Assembly: GCA_040384625.1 (NCBI GenBank)
Contig: JAZKIW010000130.1
Coordinates: forward strand, 9,156-73,155
Length of the DNA: 64,000 nucleotides
Direction of reading: 5' to 3'
Source: CADEEN01 sp040384625
GTDB taxonomy: Bacteria; Pseudomonadota; Gammaproteobacteria; Burkholderiales; Burkholderiaceae_C
Shown: positions 8,144-16,628 of the stretch, piece after piece
Position numbering within the stretch: the first letter of the stretch is position 1
Layout: every line of letters begins with the position of its first letter
The notes under the pieces: model-generated
The model's input: only the letters and a program-made list of their open reading frames with translations
What the model was told of the DNA's origin: nothing
Databases searched by the model: none
Made by a program: the position numbers and the translations under genes

Positions 8144-9169
8144 ATGCGCGCCAGCCCTTCGACGCAACTGGTTCCCGTGGCGGCCACGCCGGCCCGCAGC
8201 CACGGCATTCCGATCGCGCAGATGCGCCACCTGTACCGCTGTGCCGACGTCGAGCAACGCATGCACAAGCTGCCGCCCAAGGAGCACGAGAACCTGCGCA
8301 GTACCTACGAACGCATGCTCGAGAAGGGGCCGGAGCGCTTTCAGGTCAAGCCTTCAGGTCTTCCGGCGATGGACCACCTGTACGACGAGCTGCCCAACTT
8401 CCACGCCGCGCTCGATGACGTCAAGCGCCAGCTGGCGCTGTGCCAGGACAGCCGCGACGCCCTGGAGATCGCGCCGATGCTGCTGCTCGGGCCGCCAGGC
8501 ATCGGCAAGACCCACTTCGCGCGCGAGATCGCGCAGCTGCTGGGCACCGGCATGGGCTTCGTGTCGATGAGCAGCCTGACGGCGGGCTGGGTGCTGAGCG
8601 GAGCGTCGAGCCAATGGAAGGGCGCCCGCCCCGGCAAGGTATTCGAGACTCTGGTCGAGGGTGCCTACGCCAATCCGGTGATGGTCATCGACGAGATCGA
8701 CAAGGCCCGCGGTGAACACGCCTACGACCCCCTCGGGGCGCTGTACAGCCTGCTCGAACATGACACCGCGCACGACTTCACCGACGAGTTCGCCGAAGTC
8801 TCGATCGATGCCAGCCAGGTGATCTGGGTCGCCACGGCCAACGACGAGCATGCGATCCCCGAGCCGATCCTGAACCGCATGAGCGTGTACGAAGTGCAGG
8901 CCCCTGATCGCGACGCGGCGCGTGCCATCGCGCTGCGCCTGTACGGCGCCCTGCGCGCCGGCCACGACTGGGGCCGTCGCTTCGACGAGGCGCCGGCAGA
9001 GGCGGTGCTCGAACGCATGAGCGGCCTGGCGCCACGCGACATGCGCCGCACCTGGACGGCCGCCTTCGGCAACGCCCGGCTCGACGGCCGCAGCGCAATC
9101 GAGCTACGCGACCTGCCCGATGCGCACAGCGCGGGCAAGCGCGGGCCGATCGGTTTCGTCGGTCACTGA
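8144..9169 (+). CDS. Lon-like AAA+ ATPase without a protease domain
   Basis: AAA+ ATPase of 341 residues. Walker A is GPPGIGKTHFA (about residue 117) and Walker B is VMVIDEIDKAR (about 185). A sensor-1-like VIWVATANDE and a C-terminal lid follow. The core resembles the ATPase module of Lon, but there is no Ser-Lys protease domain and no N-terminal Lon substrate domain. Instead about 80 residues of charged helical sequence (KLPPKEHENLRSTYERMLEK) precede the core. The ATG is preceded by CAGGAG 7 nt upstream. It is divergent from the two-component genes. Remodelling of a partner protein is likely, but no target is visible. Confidence 0.8.
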   Translation: MRASPSTQLVPVAATPARSHGIPIAQMRHLYRCADVEQRMHKLPPKEHENLRSTYERMLEKGPERFQVKPSGLPAMDHLYDELPNFHAALDDVKRQLALCQDSRDALEIAPMLLLGPPGIGKTHFAREIAQLLGTGMGFVSMSSLTAGWVLSGASSQWKGARPGKVFETLVEGAYANPVMVIDEIDKARGEHAYDPLGALYSLLEHDTAHDFTDEFAEVSIDASQVIWVATANDEHAIPEPILNRMSVYEVQAPDRDAARAIALRLYGALRAGHDWGRRFDEAPAEAVLERMSGLAPRDMRRTWTAAFGNARLDGRSAIELRDLPDAHSAGKRGPIGFVGH

Positions 9170-9176
9170 GTCCGCG

Positions 9177-9893
9177 TCACAGACCGACGTTGCCGCCGGA
9201 CACAGCGTAGGCCGCCTTGGAGTTGCCGGCGTTGTTGCTGATCGCGACATTGCCGTCATAGGCCACCGCGCCGAGAATGAAGCCCTGGTTGTTGTACAGC
9301 GCGGTGTTGCCCTGCACGCTGCCGACCGACACCACGATGCCGGCGTCGCCGTTGCCGAGGGCCAGCGAGTTCGCGACCACGCCGTCGCTGGTCTGGATAC
9401 CGCGGTGAGCATTGTCCGAGGCGGTGACGCGAGTTGCGAGCAGATAGAGCGCGACGATGCCGTTGAAGTTGCGGTTCACATTGACGCTGTCAACTGATAG
9501 CTTGGCGTATGGCGCGCTGCCGTCGTATCCGATGCCGTTTGCGCTGAAGCCGCTGATTGCGCCGTTGACGATGCGCGCCGAGGAGCTGCCGACCCGGATG
9601 CCGAACGTTGTCTGCGGACCGAAGCAGCCGGCCTTGGAGCAGGTGGCGCCGCCGATCAGCGAAAAGCCGTTGAGGTCGATCGTGACATCGATGCCGTTGC
9701 CGACCAGGATGCCGTGACTGCCGGGCGGCACGGTCAGGTTGCGGGTCAGCTTGTAGCTGCCCGACTGGTTGATGACGATCGGAAAGGCAACGTTGTTGCC
9801 GCTGCCGATAACGGTTTGGGCCTGCGACGCGCCGGACAGCAACAAGGCCGCGGCGACAAGGGTCAGGGATTGCACGACGGGATGGGATTGCAT
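9177..9893 (-). CDS. Exported right-handed beta-helix protein (NosD/pectin-lyase-like fold)
   Basis: Secreted protein of 238 residues with a Sec signal peptide (MQSHPVVQSLTLVAAALLLSGASQA, cleavage near residue 25). The mature part is rich in Gly, Asn, Val and Ser, with short repeating units such as IVNGAISGFSANGIGYDGSA and GIQTSDGVVANSLALGNGDAG. This is typical of parallel beta-helix proteins with about 22-residue coils. One cysteine pair (CSKAGC) may close a loop. I see no recognisable catalytic triad. A GGAG Shine-Dalgarno supports the start. It could be a carbohydrate-binding or surface protein; its function is unknown. Confidence 0.65.
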   Translation of the reverse strand: MQSHPVVQSLTLVAAALLLSGASQAQTVIGSGNNVAFPIVINQSGSYKLTRNLTVPPGSHGILVGNGIDVTIDLNGFSLIGGATCSKAGCFGPQTTFGIRVGSSSARIVNGAISGFSANGIGYDGSAPYAKLSVDSVNVNRNFNGIVALYLLATRVTASDNAHRGIQTSDGVVANSLALGNGDAGIVVSVGSVQGNTALYNNQGFILGAVAYDGNVAISNNAGNSKAAYAVSGGNVGL

Positions 9894-10058
9894 GGCAGCT
9901 CCAGGGATGAGGGGGTGGATCGAGCGGGCTCCCCGTCTCGATGGAGCACTGTCGCCGGCCGAGGTATCAGCAGCGCTTCAAGCGCCCGCGCCCGTGTTTC
10001 AGTTGTTCAGCGCTCGTGCTGCGCGATCGAGCGGGGCCGTCCGGCTAGCATCGGCGCC

Positions 10059-10958
10059 ATGAGCGTCTCCCTCGCCGGCCAGCTGGTCGTGGCCCTTTCC
10101 TCGCGCGCCCTGTTCGACTTCGAGGAAGAGAACCGCGTCTTCGAGGGCAGCGATGACCACGCCTACATGGCGCTGCAACTGGCGCGTCTGGAGCAACCCG
10201 CCCGCAGGGGCGTCGCGTTCTCGCTGGTCAACAAGCTGCTGGCCTTCAACGAGGGCACCGCGCCACGGGTGGAGGTGGTGATACTGTCGCGCAACGACCC
10301 AGTGTCGGGCATGCGCGTGTTCCGATCGTGCCAGCACTATGGCCTGCCGATCGAGCGCGGTGTGTTCACGCGCGGGCAGAGCCCATGGCGCTACCTCCGG
10401 CCCCTCAATGCGCATCTGTTTTTGTCGACCAACGAGGCCGACGTGCGATCGGCCCTGGGCGCCGGCGTGCCCGCGGCGCGCGTGATCGCTCATTCGGCGC
10501 GGGCCTCCGACGCGCACCCGCACGAGGTGCGCGTGGCCTTCGACGGCGACGCGGTGCTGTTCTCCGACGAATCCGAGCGCGTCTACCAGAGCGGCGGGTT
10601 GGCGGCCTTCCAGGCACATGAGCGCGAACGCGCAGGAACGCCGCTGGCCGCCGGGCCCTTCAAGCCCCTGCTCGAGGCGCTGCACCGGCTGCAGCGCACC
10701 CCCGCCACAGGCATGCGCATCCGCACGGCGCTGGTGACGGCTCGCAGCGCGCCGGCGCATGAACGTGCGATCCGGACCTTGATGGACTGGCACATCGAGG
10801 TCGACGAGGCGATGTTCCTCGGCGGCCTGCCCAAAGGTGAGTTCCTGCGCGAGTTCGAGCCGGACTTCTTCTTCGACGACCAGACCGGACATATCGACAG
10901 TGCCGCCGCGCACGTGCCGTCGGGGCACGTGGCCTCCGGCGTCAGCAACCCAGTCTGA
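10059..10958 (+). CDS. 5'-nucleotidase (cytosolic NT5C1-like family)
   Basis: Predicted cytosolic 5'-nucleotidase of 299 residues, which would hydrolyse nucleoside monophosphates to nucleosides. The sequence follows the 5'-nucleotidase family PF06189 throughout: VVALSSRALFDFEEEN at the N-terminus, VVILSRNDPVSGMRVF, the FTRGQSPWRYL segment, AHLFLSTNEADVRSAL, and a C-terminal acidic motif in EPDFFFDDQTGHI. The length is usual for the bacterial members. There is no Shine-Dalgarno; TAGCAT lies 7 nt before the ATG, so the mRNA may be leaderless. It converges with the Crp-family gene and meets it stop to stop. Confidence 0.85.
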   Translation: MSVSLAGQLVVALSSRALFDFEEENRVFEGSDDHAYMALQLARLEQPARRGVAFSLVNKLLAFNEGTAPRVEVVILSRNDPVSGMRVFRSCQHYGLPIERGVFTRGQSPWRYLRPLNAHLFLSTNEADVRSALGAGVPAARVIAHSARASDAHPHEVRVAFDGDAVLFSDESERVYQSGGLAAFQAHERERAGTPLAAGPFKPLLEALHRLQRTPATGMRIRTALVTARSAPAHERAIRTLMDWHIEVDEAMFLGGLPKGEFLREFEPDFFFDDQTGHIDSAAAHVPSGHVASGVSNPV

Positions 10959-11708
10959 TCACCCAGGCCGGCTGTGCTGCAGGCCGCCCAGGTCGAGCAC
11001 ACGCACCCCGCCGTACTCGATGCGGATCAGCCCACGGGCCTGCAGGGTGCGCAGCGCCTCGTTGACGCGCTGGCGTGACAGGCCGACCAGGTAGCCGAGC
11101 TCCTGCTGCGTGATGCGCAGCAACTCGCCGACCCCCGGGTACAGCACCGGGTGGAACAGCGCGCCGAGGCTGCGCGCCACGCGGGTGTCGATGTCGGTCA
11201 GGCGATCGATCTCGCGCGCGGCGATGAACTGGCCCAGGCGCTCATTCAGCTGGTTCATCAAGTAGCGGTTGAACGGGATGCTGCGCTCGAGCAGCCACTC
11301 GAAGCTGGCGATCGGCAGGCCCGCCACAACACTCTTGCGCAGCACCTCGATGTTGTAGCGATAGCACTCGCGCTTGAGCAGGGTGCCCTCGCCGAACCAG
11401 GCGCCCGACGGCACGCCGGTGAAGGTGATCGGCGCCCCGCCGGCGCTGTCGTTGCTCATCTTCAGCAGGCCTTCGACGACGCCGAGCCAGAGCACGGCCG
11501 GGCGGCCGAAGCGGCAAAGCAGCTCGCCGACCTCGGCATCGGCCACCTGCATGTCGGTGGCCACGCGCTGGCGCTCGGCCGCGTCGAGCAGGGGCCACCA
11601 GGGCACGCGGCGCAACTCATCGCTGCTGGCCGAGCGCTTGCGCTGGCGCAGCGGCGCCGAAGGGGCTGATGGTTGTTTGGACACGGTTAGACGTTCGAGC
11701 GGGCTCAT
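10959..11708 (-). CDS. Crp/Fnr-family transcriptional regulator
   Basis: Regulator of 249 residues with an N-terminal cyclic-nucleotide-binding-like domain (about 40-160) and a C-terminal winged helix. The recognition helix is in ITQQELGYLVGLSRQRVNEA (about residues 195-215), followed by LRTLQARGLIRIEYGGVRV. It has no Fnr-type Cys cluster. It is divergent from the acyl-CoA ligase/ABC operon, and a dyad TTGTC-N8-GACAA lies in the shared intergenic region at about -41.5 of that operon's candidate promoter. This suggests it activates the operon. The effector is unknown. Confidence 0.88.
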   Translation of the reverse strand: MSPLERLTVSKQPSAPSAPLRQRKRSASSDELRRVPWWPLLDAAERQRVATDMQVADAEVGELLCRFGRPAVLWLGVVEGLLKMSNDSAGGAPITFTGVPSGAWFGEGTLLKRECYRYNIEVLRKSVVAGLPIASFEWLLERSIPFNRYLMNQLNERLGQFIAAREIDRLTDIDTRVARSLGALFHPVLYPGVGELLRITQQELGYLVGLSRQRVNEALRTLQARGLIRIEYGGVRVLDLGGLQHSRPG

Positions 11709-11747
11709 CGCGGCCCCGGGAAACTCCCCTGCGGGCCGACCCTAGGA

Positions 11748-11765
11748 TTGTCGTCAACATGACAA
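11748..11765. promoter_or_regulatory. Candidate Crp/Fnr-type operator
   Basis: TTGTC (11748-11752) and GACAA (11761-11765) are perfect inverted arms around 8 nt, with one further T/A pair inside. The centre (11756.5) lies 41.5 nt upstream of the start point predicted from the TAGCAT at 11786, the classic class II activator position. It sits between the divergent Crp-family gene and the ligase operon. Confidence 0.55.
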
Positions 11766-11785
11766 CTCGACGTCAAACTTCTACC

Positions 11786-11791
11786 TAGCAT
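11786..11791 (+). promoter_or_regulatory. Candidate -10 element of the ligase/Liv-type operon
   Basis: TAGCAT matches 4 of 6 bases of the -10 consensus, 42 nt before the GTG start. No recognisable -35 lies 16-18 nt upstream; that position is next to the Crp-type dyad, as expected for an activator-dependent promoter. Confidence 0.4.
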
Positions 11792-11833
11792 CCCGCTCAA
11801 AGCGGCACCCCAAATGCCCGACGGAGACTTGCG

Positions 11834-13780
11834 GTGCAAACTAGCTTCCCGCGCCTGTTGCTCGACCACGCTGCCCAGCGCCCGGGAGCGCCTGCGCTGC
11901 GCGAGAAGGAATATGGCATCTGGCAGACGCTGAATTGGCGCGACCTGGCCACCCTGGTGCGCCACCTGGCCGGTGGTCTGGCGGCGGCGGGGTTGACCAA
12001 GGGCCAGCATGTGGTGGTGGTGGGCGAGAACCGGCCTCGCCTTTACGCCACGATGCTGGCAGCCCAGGCGCTCGGGGCGATCCCCGTGCCCCTGTACCAG
12101 GACGCCGCGAGCAGCGAGTTCGTCTTCCCGATCACCAATGCCGACGTGGCCTTCGCCGTGGTCGAAGATCAGGAGCAAGTCGACAAGCTGCTCGAGATCC
12201 GCCCACAGTGCCCGCAGTTGGCGCACATCTGGTACGACGACCCGAGGGGCCTGCGCCACTACGACGAACCGGGGCTGGCCGCGATCGATGCGTTGATCGA
12301 GGCCGGCAAGGCCCACGAGGCCGCGCAGGCGGGCTTCTTCGAAGCCGCCGTGACCGCCATCAGCCCCGATGACGTCGCGGCCATGTTCTTCACCTCAGGC
12401 ACCACCGGCAACCCGAAGGGCGTCGTGCACACCCACTTCAGCCTGCTCGACCGCGCCGCGGCGGGCGCGCGCTTCGACAAGCTGAGCTCGAGCGAGGAAG
12501 TGTTGGCCTACATGCCGCCGGCCTGGATCGGCCAGAACATCTTCAGCTACGCGCAGTGGCTGGCCTGTGGCTATGTCGTCAACTGCCCCGAGAACGCCAG
12601 CACCGCGTCGATCGACCTGAAGGAAGTCGGCCCGACCTACTACTTCGCGCCGCCGCGCATCTTCGAAGGCCTGCTGACCAGCGTGACGATCCGCATGGAA
12701 GACGCGAGCCGCATGAAGAAGTGGCTCTTCAAGCACTTCATGGCCCTGGCCCATCGCATCGGCCCGGCCCTGATGGACGGCAAGGCGGTCGGCCTGATCG
12801 ACACCCTGCACTACCGCCTGGGCAACCTGCTGATCTACGGGCCGCTGCGCAATACGCTCGGCTTCTCGCGCGTTCGCGTGGCCTACACCGCGGGCGAAGC
12901 GATCGGCCCCGACCTGTTCACCTTCTACCGCGCCATCGGCATCAACCTGAAGCAGCTCTACGGCAGCACCGAGACCGCCGTCTTCGTCTGCCTGCAGCCC
13001 GACAACGAGGTCCGCGCCGACACCGTGGGCGTCCCAATCGACGGCGTGGAGATCAAGTTCGACGCCAACGGCGAGTTGCTGGTGCGCTCGAGCGGCCTGC
13101 TGAAGGGCTACTACAAGAACGAGGCCGCCACCGCCGAAGTGCTGACGCCCGACGGTTGGTACCGCACCGGCGACGCGGGCTTTCTCGACGCCGGCGGCCA
13201 CCTGAAGATCATCGACCGCGCCAAGGATGTGGGTCGGCTGATTGGAGGCTCCAGCGACGGTGCGATGTTCGCGCCCAAGTACGTCGAGAACAAGCTCAAG
13301 TTCTTCCCCTACATCAAGGAGGCGGTGGCATTCGGCGACAAGCGCGAGAAGGTCTGCGCCTTCATCAATATCGACTACGACGCCGTCGGCAACTGGGCCG
13401 AGAGGCACAACCTGCCCTACGCCGGCTACAACGACCTGGCGGCCAAGCCGCAGGTGCTCGAGTTGGTGCGCGAGTGCGTCGAGAAAGTCAACGCCGATCT
13501 GGCAGCCGACGACAAGCTGGCCGGCTCGCAGATCAGCCGCTTCCTGATCCTGCACAAAGAGCTCGACGCCGACGATGGCGAACTCACCCGCACGCGAAAG
13601 GTGCGGCGCGGCTACATCGGCGAGAAGTACCAGGTACTGGTCGAGGCGCTGTACGGCGGCAGGAGCGAACAGTTCATCGAGACTGCGGTGAAGTTCGAGG
13701 ACGGGCGCAGCGGCAGCGTGTCGGCAACGCTCCACATCGTCGACGCCAAGACCTTTGCCAGCGTGCAGCGGGCGGCATGA
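11834..13780 (+). CDS. AMP-dependent acyl-CoA synthetase (long-chain fatty acid-CoA ligase type)
   Basis: ATP-dependent ligase of 648 residues that adenylates a carboxylic acid and transfers it to CoA. The P-loop-like motif is MFFTSGTTGNPKG (about residue 180), the adenine-binding motif is LYGSTETAVF (about 375), and WYRTGDAGFLDAGGHLKIIDR contains the hinge Asp region. The start is GTG with GGAG 8 nt before it. It is the first gene of an operon that continues through a Liv-type ABC transporter, and its stop overlaps the next start (ATGA). The transported acid is therefore probably activated on entry. Whether it is a fatty or an aromatic acid cannot be read from the sequence. Confidence 0.88.
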   Translation: MQTSFPRLLLDHAAQRPGAPALREKEYGIWQTLNWRDLATLVRHLAGGLAAAGLTKGQHVVVVGENRPRLYATMLAAQALGAIPVPLYQDAASSEFVFPITNADVAFAVVEDQEQVDKLLEIRPQCPQLAHIWYDDPRGLRHYDEPGLAAIDALIEAGKAHEAAQAGFFEAAVTAISPDDVAAMFFTSGTTGNPKGVVHTHFSLLDRAAAGARFDKLSSSEEVLAYMPPAWIGQNIFSYAQWLACGYVVNCPENASTASIDLKEVGPTYYFAPPRIFEGLLTSVTIRMEDASRMKKWLFKHFMALAHRIGPALMDGKAVGLIDTLHYRLGNLLIYGPLRNTLGFSRVRVAYTAGEAIGPDLFTFYRAIGINLKQLYGSTETAVFVCLQPDNEVRADTVGVPIDGVEIKFDANGELLVRSSGLLKGYYKNEAATAEVLTPDGWYRTGDAGFLDAGGHLKIIDRAKDVGRLIGGSSDGAMFAPKYVENKLKFFPYIKEAVAFGDKREKVCAFINIDYDAVGNWAERHNLPYAGYNDLAAKPQVLELVRECVEKVNADLAADDKLAGSQISRFLILHKELDADDGELTRTRKVRRGYIGEKYQVLVEALYGGRSEQFIETAVKFEDGRSGSVSATLHIVDAKTFASVQRAA

Positions 13781-14562
13781 CCCAGCACGCCATCGGCGAC
13801 GTCATCCTCGACGTCAAGGACATCAGCCTGCGCTTTGGCGGCGTGAAGGCGCTCACGGACATCAGCTTCGACGTGCGCGAGCACGAGGTGCGCGCGATCA
13901 TCGGCCCGAACGGCGCCGGCAAGAGCTCGATGCTGAACTGCATCAACGGCGTCTACACCCCGCAGCAGGGCACGATCAGCTTCCACGGCCGGACTTTCAG
14001 CCACATCAACCCGCGCCAGGTGGCCGAGATGGGCGTGGCGCGCACCTTCCAGAACCTGGCCCTGTTCAAGGGCATGAGCGTGCTGGACAACCTGATGACT
14101 GGACGCAACCTGCGCATGAAGTCCAACCTGCTGCAGCAGGCGATCCGCTTCGGCGCCGCCGAACGCGAGGAGATCGCCCACCGTGAAGTGGTCGAACGCA
14201 TCATCGACTTCCTCGAGATCCAGGCCCACCGCAAGACCCCCGTGGGTCGCCTGCCGTATGGCCTGCAGAAGCGCGTCGACCTGGGCCGCGCGCTGGCGAT
14301 GGAACCGACGATGCTGCTGCTCGACGAGCCGATGGCGGGAATGAACGTCGAGGAGAAGCAGGACATGTGCCGCTTCGTGCTCGACGTCAACGACGAGTTC
14401 GGCACCACCATCGTGCTGATCGAGCACGACATGGGAGTGGTGATGGACATCAGCGACCGCGTCGTCGTGCTCGACTACGGCAAGAAGATCGGCGACGGCA
14501 CGCCTGAAGAGGTGCGTGCGAACCCGGACGTGATCAGCGCCTACCTCGGCACCCCCCACTGA
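13777..14562 (+). CDS. ABC transporter ATP-binding protein, LivG type
   Basis: Nucleotide-binding subunit of 261 residues in a branched-chain-amino-acid-type (HAAT) ABC importer. It shows Walker A GPNGAGKSSM (about residue 44), Q-loop TFQNLALF, the divergent signature LPYGLQKRVDLGRAL and Walker B MLLLDEPMAGMN. The LivG-specific C-terminal extension (GDGTPEEVRANPDVISAYLG) is present. It is translationally coupled to the ligase upstream, and the permease gene follows after 11 nt. The family is called Liv, but the flanking acyl-CoA ligases argue for a carboxylic-acid substrate rather than leucine. Confidence 0.93.
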   Translation: MTQHAIGDVILDVKDISLRFGGVKALTDISFDVREHEVRAIIGPNGAGKSSMLNCINGVYTPQQGTISFHGRTFSHINPRQVAEMGVARTFQNLALFKGMSVLDNLMTGRNLRMKSNLLQQAIRFGAAEREEIAHREVVERIIDFLEIQAHRKTPVGRLPYGLQKRVDLGRALAMEPTMLLLDEPMAGMNVEEKQDMCRFVLDVNDEFGTTIVLIEHDMGVVMDISDRVVVLDYGKKIGDGTPEEVRANPDVISAYLGTPH

Positions 14563-14573
14563 AGCACTCGGCC

Positions 14574-15503
14574 ATGGCCTTCTTCCTCGAAACCCTGTTC
14601 GGCGGCCTGATGGTTGGCATGCTGTACGCCTTGGTGGCGCTCGGCTTTGTGCTGATCTACAAGGCTTCGGGCGTCTTCAACTTCGCCCAGGGCGCGATGG
14701 TGCTGTTCGCGGCGCTGGCGATGGCACGCTTCGCCGAGTGGGTGCCTCTCTGGACCGGCATCGAGAACCGCTGGTTCGCCAACATCGTGGCCTTCCTGCT
14801 GGCCGGCGTAATGATGTTCGTGCTGGCCTGGACGATCGAGCGCCTGGTGCTGCGCCACCTGGTCAACCAGGATGGCGCGACCCTGCTGATGGCCACACTG
14901 GGCATCACCTACCTGATCGACGGGGTCGGCCAGACCCTGTTCGGCAGCAACATCTACAAGATCGACATCGGCATGCCCAAGGAGCCGATCTTCGCTCTTG
15001 AGTCGGTATTCCCGGGCGGCATCCTGATCAACAAGGAAGACATGTTCGCGGCGGTGATCGCCGCCGGCCTGGTACTGGCGCTGTCGCTGTTCTTCCAGAA
15101 GACCAGCACCGGCCGCGCCCTGCGCGCCGTCGCCGACGACCATCAGGCCGCGCAGTCGATCGGCATTCCGCTCAGTCGCATCTGGGTCATCGTCTGGTGC
15201 GTCGCCGGCGTGGTGGCCCTGGTGGCCGGCATGATCTGGGGCAGCAAGCTCGGCGTGCAGTTCTCGCTCGCCACCGTCGCGCTGCGCGCGCTGCCGGTGG
15301 TGATCCTGGGCGGGCTCACCTCGGTACCCGGCGCGATCATCGGCGGGCTGATCATCGGCGTCGGCGAAAAGCTGTCCGAGGTCTACCTCGGCCCGATGGT
15401 CGGCGGCGGCATCGAGATCTGGTTCGCCTATGTGCTGGCGCTGCTGTTCCTCCTCGTCAGGCCGCAGGGCTTGTTCGGCGAAAAGATCATCGACCGGGTC
15501 TGA
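14574..15503 (+). CDS. ABC transporter permease, LivH type
   Basis: Integral membrane subunit of 309 residues with about eight hydrophobic helices. The N-terminal FLETLFGGLMVGMLYALVAL and the motif KTSTGRALRAVADDHQAAQS (about residues 175-195) contain the EAA-like loop that contacts the ATPases. LPVVILGGLTSVPGAIIGGL is the LivH-type C-terminal region. It lies between the LivG-type ATPase and LivM-type permease genes, with 11-nt and 2-nt gaps. It would form a heterodimer with the LivM-type protein. Confidence 0.92.
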   Translation: MAFFLETLFGGLMVGMLYALVALGFVLIYKASGVFNFAQGAMVLFAALAMARFAEWVPLWTGIENRWFANIVAFLLAGVMMFVLAWTIERLVLRHLVNQDGATLLMATLGITYLIDGVGQTLFGSNIYKIDIGMPKEPIFALESVFPGGILINKEDMFAAVIAAGLVLALSLFFQKTSTGRALRAVADDHQAAQSIGIPLSRIWVIVWCVAGVVALVAGMIWGSKLGVQFSLATVALRALPVVILGGLTSVPGAIIGGLIIGVGEKLSEVYLGPMVGGGIEIWFAYVLALLFLLVRPQGLFGEKIIDRV

Positions 15504-15505
15504 CC

Positions 15506-16582
15506 ATGATCTACAGAGAAAACGGTCAGTTCAAGACCAGCTACCGCGCCGATCAGCAGGTCTTCCCGATCCTGCAGGACCGCGTCTTCATCTGGCTGCT
15601 GCTGGCCTTCGCCTTTTTCGCGGTGCCGTTCCTGGCCAGCGACTACCTGTTCCGCGCGATCCTGATCCCGTTCCTGATCTTCTCGCTCGCCGCGCTCGGG
15701 GTGAACATCCTGGTCGGCTACTGCGGCCAGATCTCGCTCGGCTCGGGCGCCTTCATGGCGGTCGGCGCCTATGGCGCCTACAACTTCTTCGTGCGCGTGC
15801 CAGGGATGCCGCTGGTTCCAGCACTGATCCTGGGCGGCCTGTGCGCCACCGCGTTCGGCATCCTGTTCGGCCTGCCCTCGCTGCGCGTTCGCGGGCTGTA
15901 CCTCGCGGTGGCCACGCTGGCGGCCCAATTCTTCGCCGACTGGATGTTCCTGCGCATCAAGTGGTTCACGCTCGACACACCCTCCGGCTCGGTCGCCGTG
16001 TCGAACCTGCAGGTCTTCGGGCTGCCGATCGACAGCGCCGTCAGCAAGTACCTGTTCTGCCTGGTCGTGCTGGTGGTCATCGCGATCGGCGCCAAGAACC
16101 TGGTGCGCGGCGCGATCGGTCGCGAGTGGATGGCCATCCGCGACATGGACGTGGCCGCCGCGGTGATCGGCATCCGGCCGATGTACGCCAAGCTGAGCGC
16201 TTTCGCGGTCAGCTCGTTCATCGTCGGCGTCGCAGGCGCGCTGTGGGCCTTCATCTATCTCGGCGCCTGGGAGCCTTCGGCCTTCTCGGTCGACTACTCG
16301 TTCCGCCTGCTCTTCATGGTCATCATCGGTGGCCTCGGCTCTATCATGGGCAGCTTCTTCGGCGCCTTCTTCATCGTCATCCTGCCGATCGCGCTGAATC
16401 AGTTGCTGCCGATCGTGGCTGGCTGGTTCGGCCTGCAGATCTCCACCGCCGGCGTGTCTCACGCCGAGCTGATGATCTTCGGCGGCCTGATCGTGTGGTT
16501 CCTGGTCGTCGAACCGCATGGCCTGGCAAAACTCTGGTCAACGGCCAAGCAGAAGCTGCAGTTGTGGCCCTTCCCGCATTGA
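15506..16582 (+). CDS. ABC transporter permease, LivM type
   Basis: Second membrane subunit of the HAAT importer, 358 residues and about ten helices. The motif NILVGYCGQISLGSGAFMAV (about residue 70) and the cytoplasmic loop REWMAIRDMDVAAAVIGI (about 210) are diagnostic of LivM. A hydrophilic N-terminal stretch of about 25 residues precedes the first helix. The start ATG lies 2 nt after the stop of the LivH-type gene. A 46-nt gap with its own AGGAGA separates it from the binding-protein gene. Confidence 0.92.
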   Translation: MIYRENGQFKTSYRADQQVFPILQDRVFIWLLLAFAFFAVPFLASDYLFRAILIPFLIFSLAALGVNILVGYCGQISLGSGAFMAVGAYGAYNFFVRVPGMPLVPALILGGLCATAFGILFGLPSLRVRGLYLAVATLAAQFFADWMFLRIKWFTLDTPSGSVAVSNLQVFGLPIDSAVSKYLFCLVVLVVIAIGAKNLVRGAIGREWMAIRDMDVAAAVIGIRPMYAKLSAFAVSSFIVGVAGALWAFIYLGAWEPSAFSVDYSFRLLFMVIIGGLGSIMGSFFGAFFIVILPIALNQLLPIVAGWFGLQISTAGVSHAELMIFGGLIVWFLVVEPHGLAKLWSTAKQKLQLWPFPH

Positions 16583-16628
16583 GATTCTTCACCCGCACTG
16601 ACGTGCCACTTTCCAGGAGACATATCGC

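Noticed and set aside
12556..13776. Plus-strand extension upstream of the LivG-type ATPase
   Set aside because: The frame is open but out of phase with the acyl-CoA ligase and its product is Arg/Pro-rich. The ATGA overlap at 13777 gives the true start.
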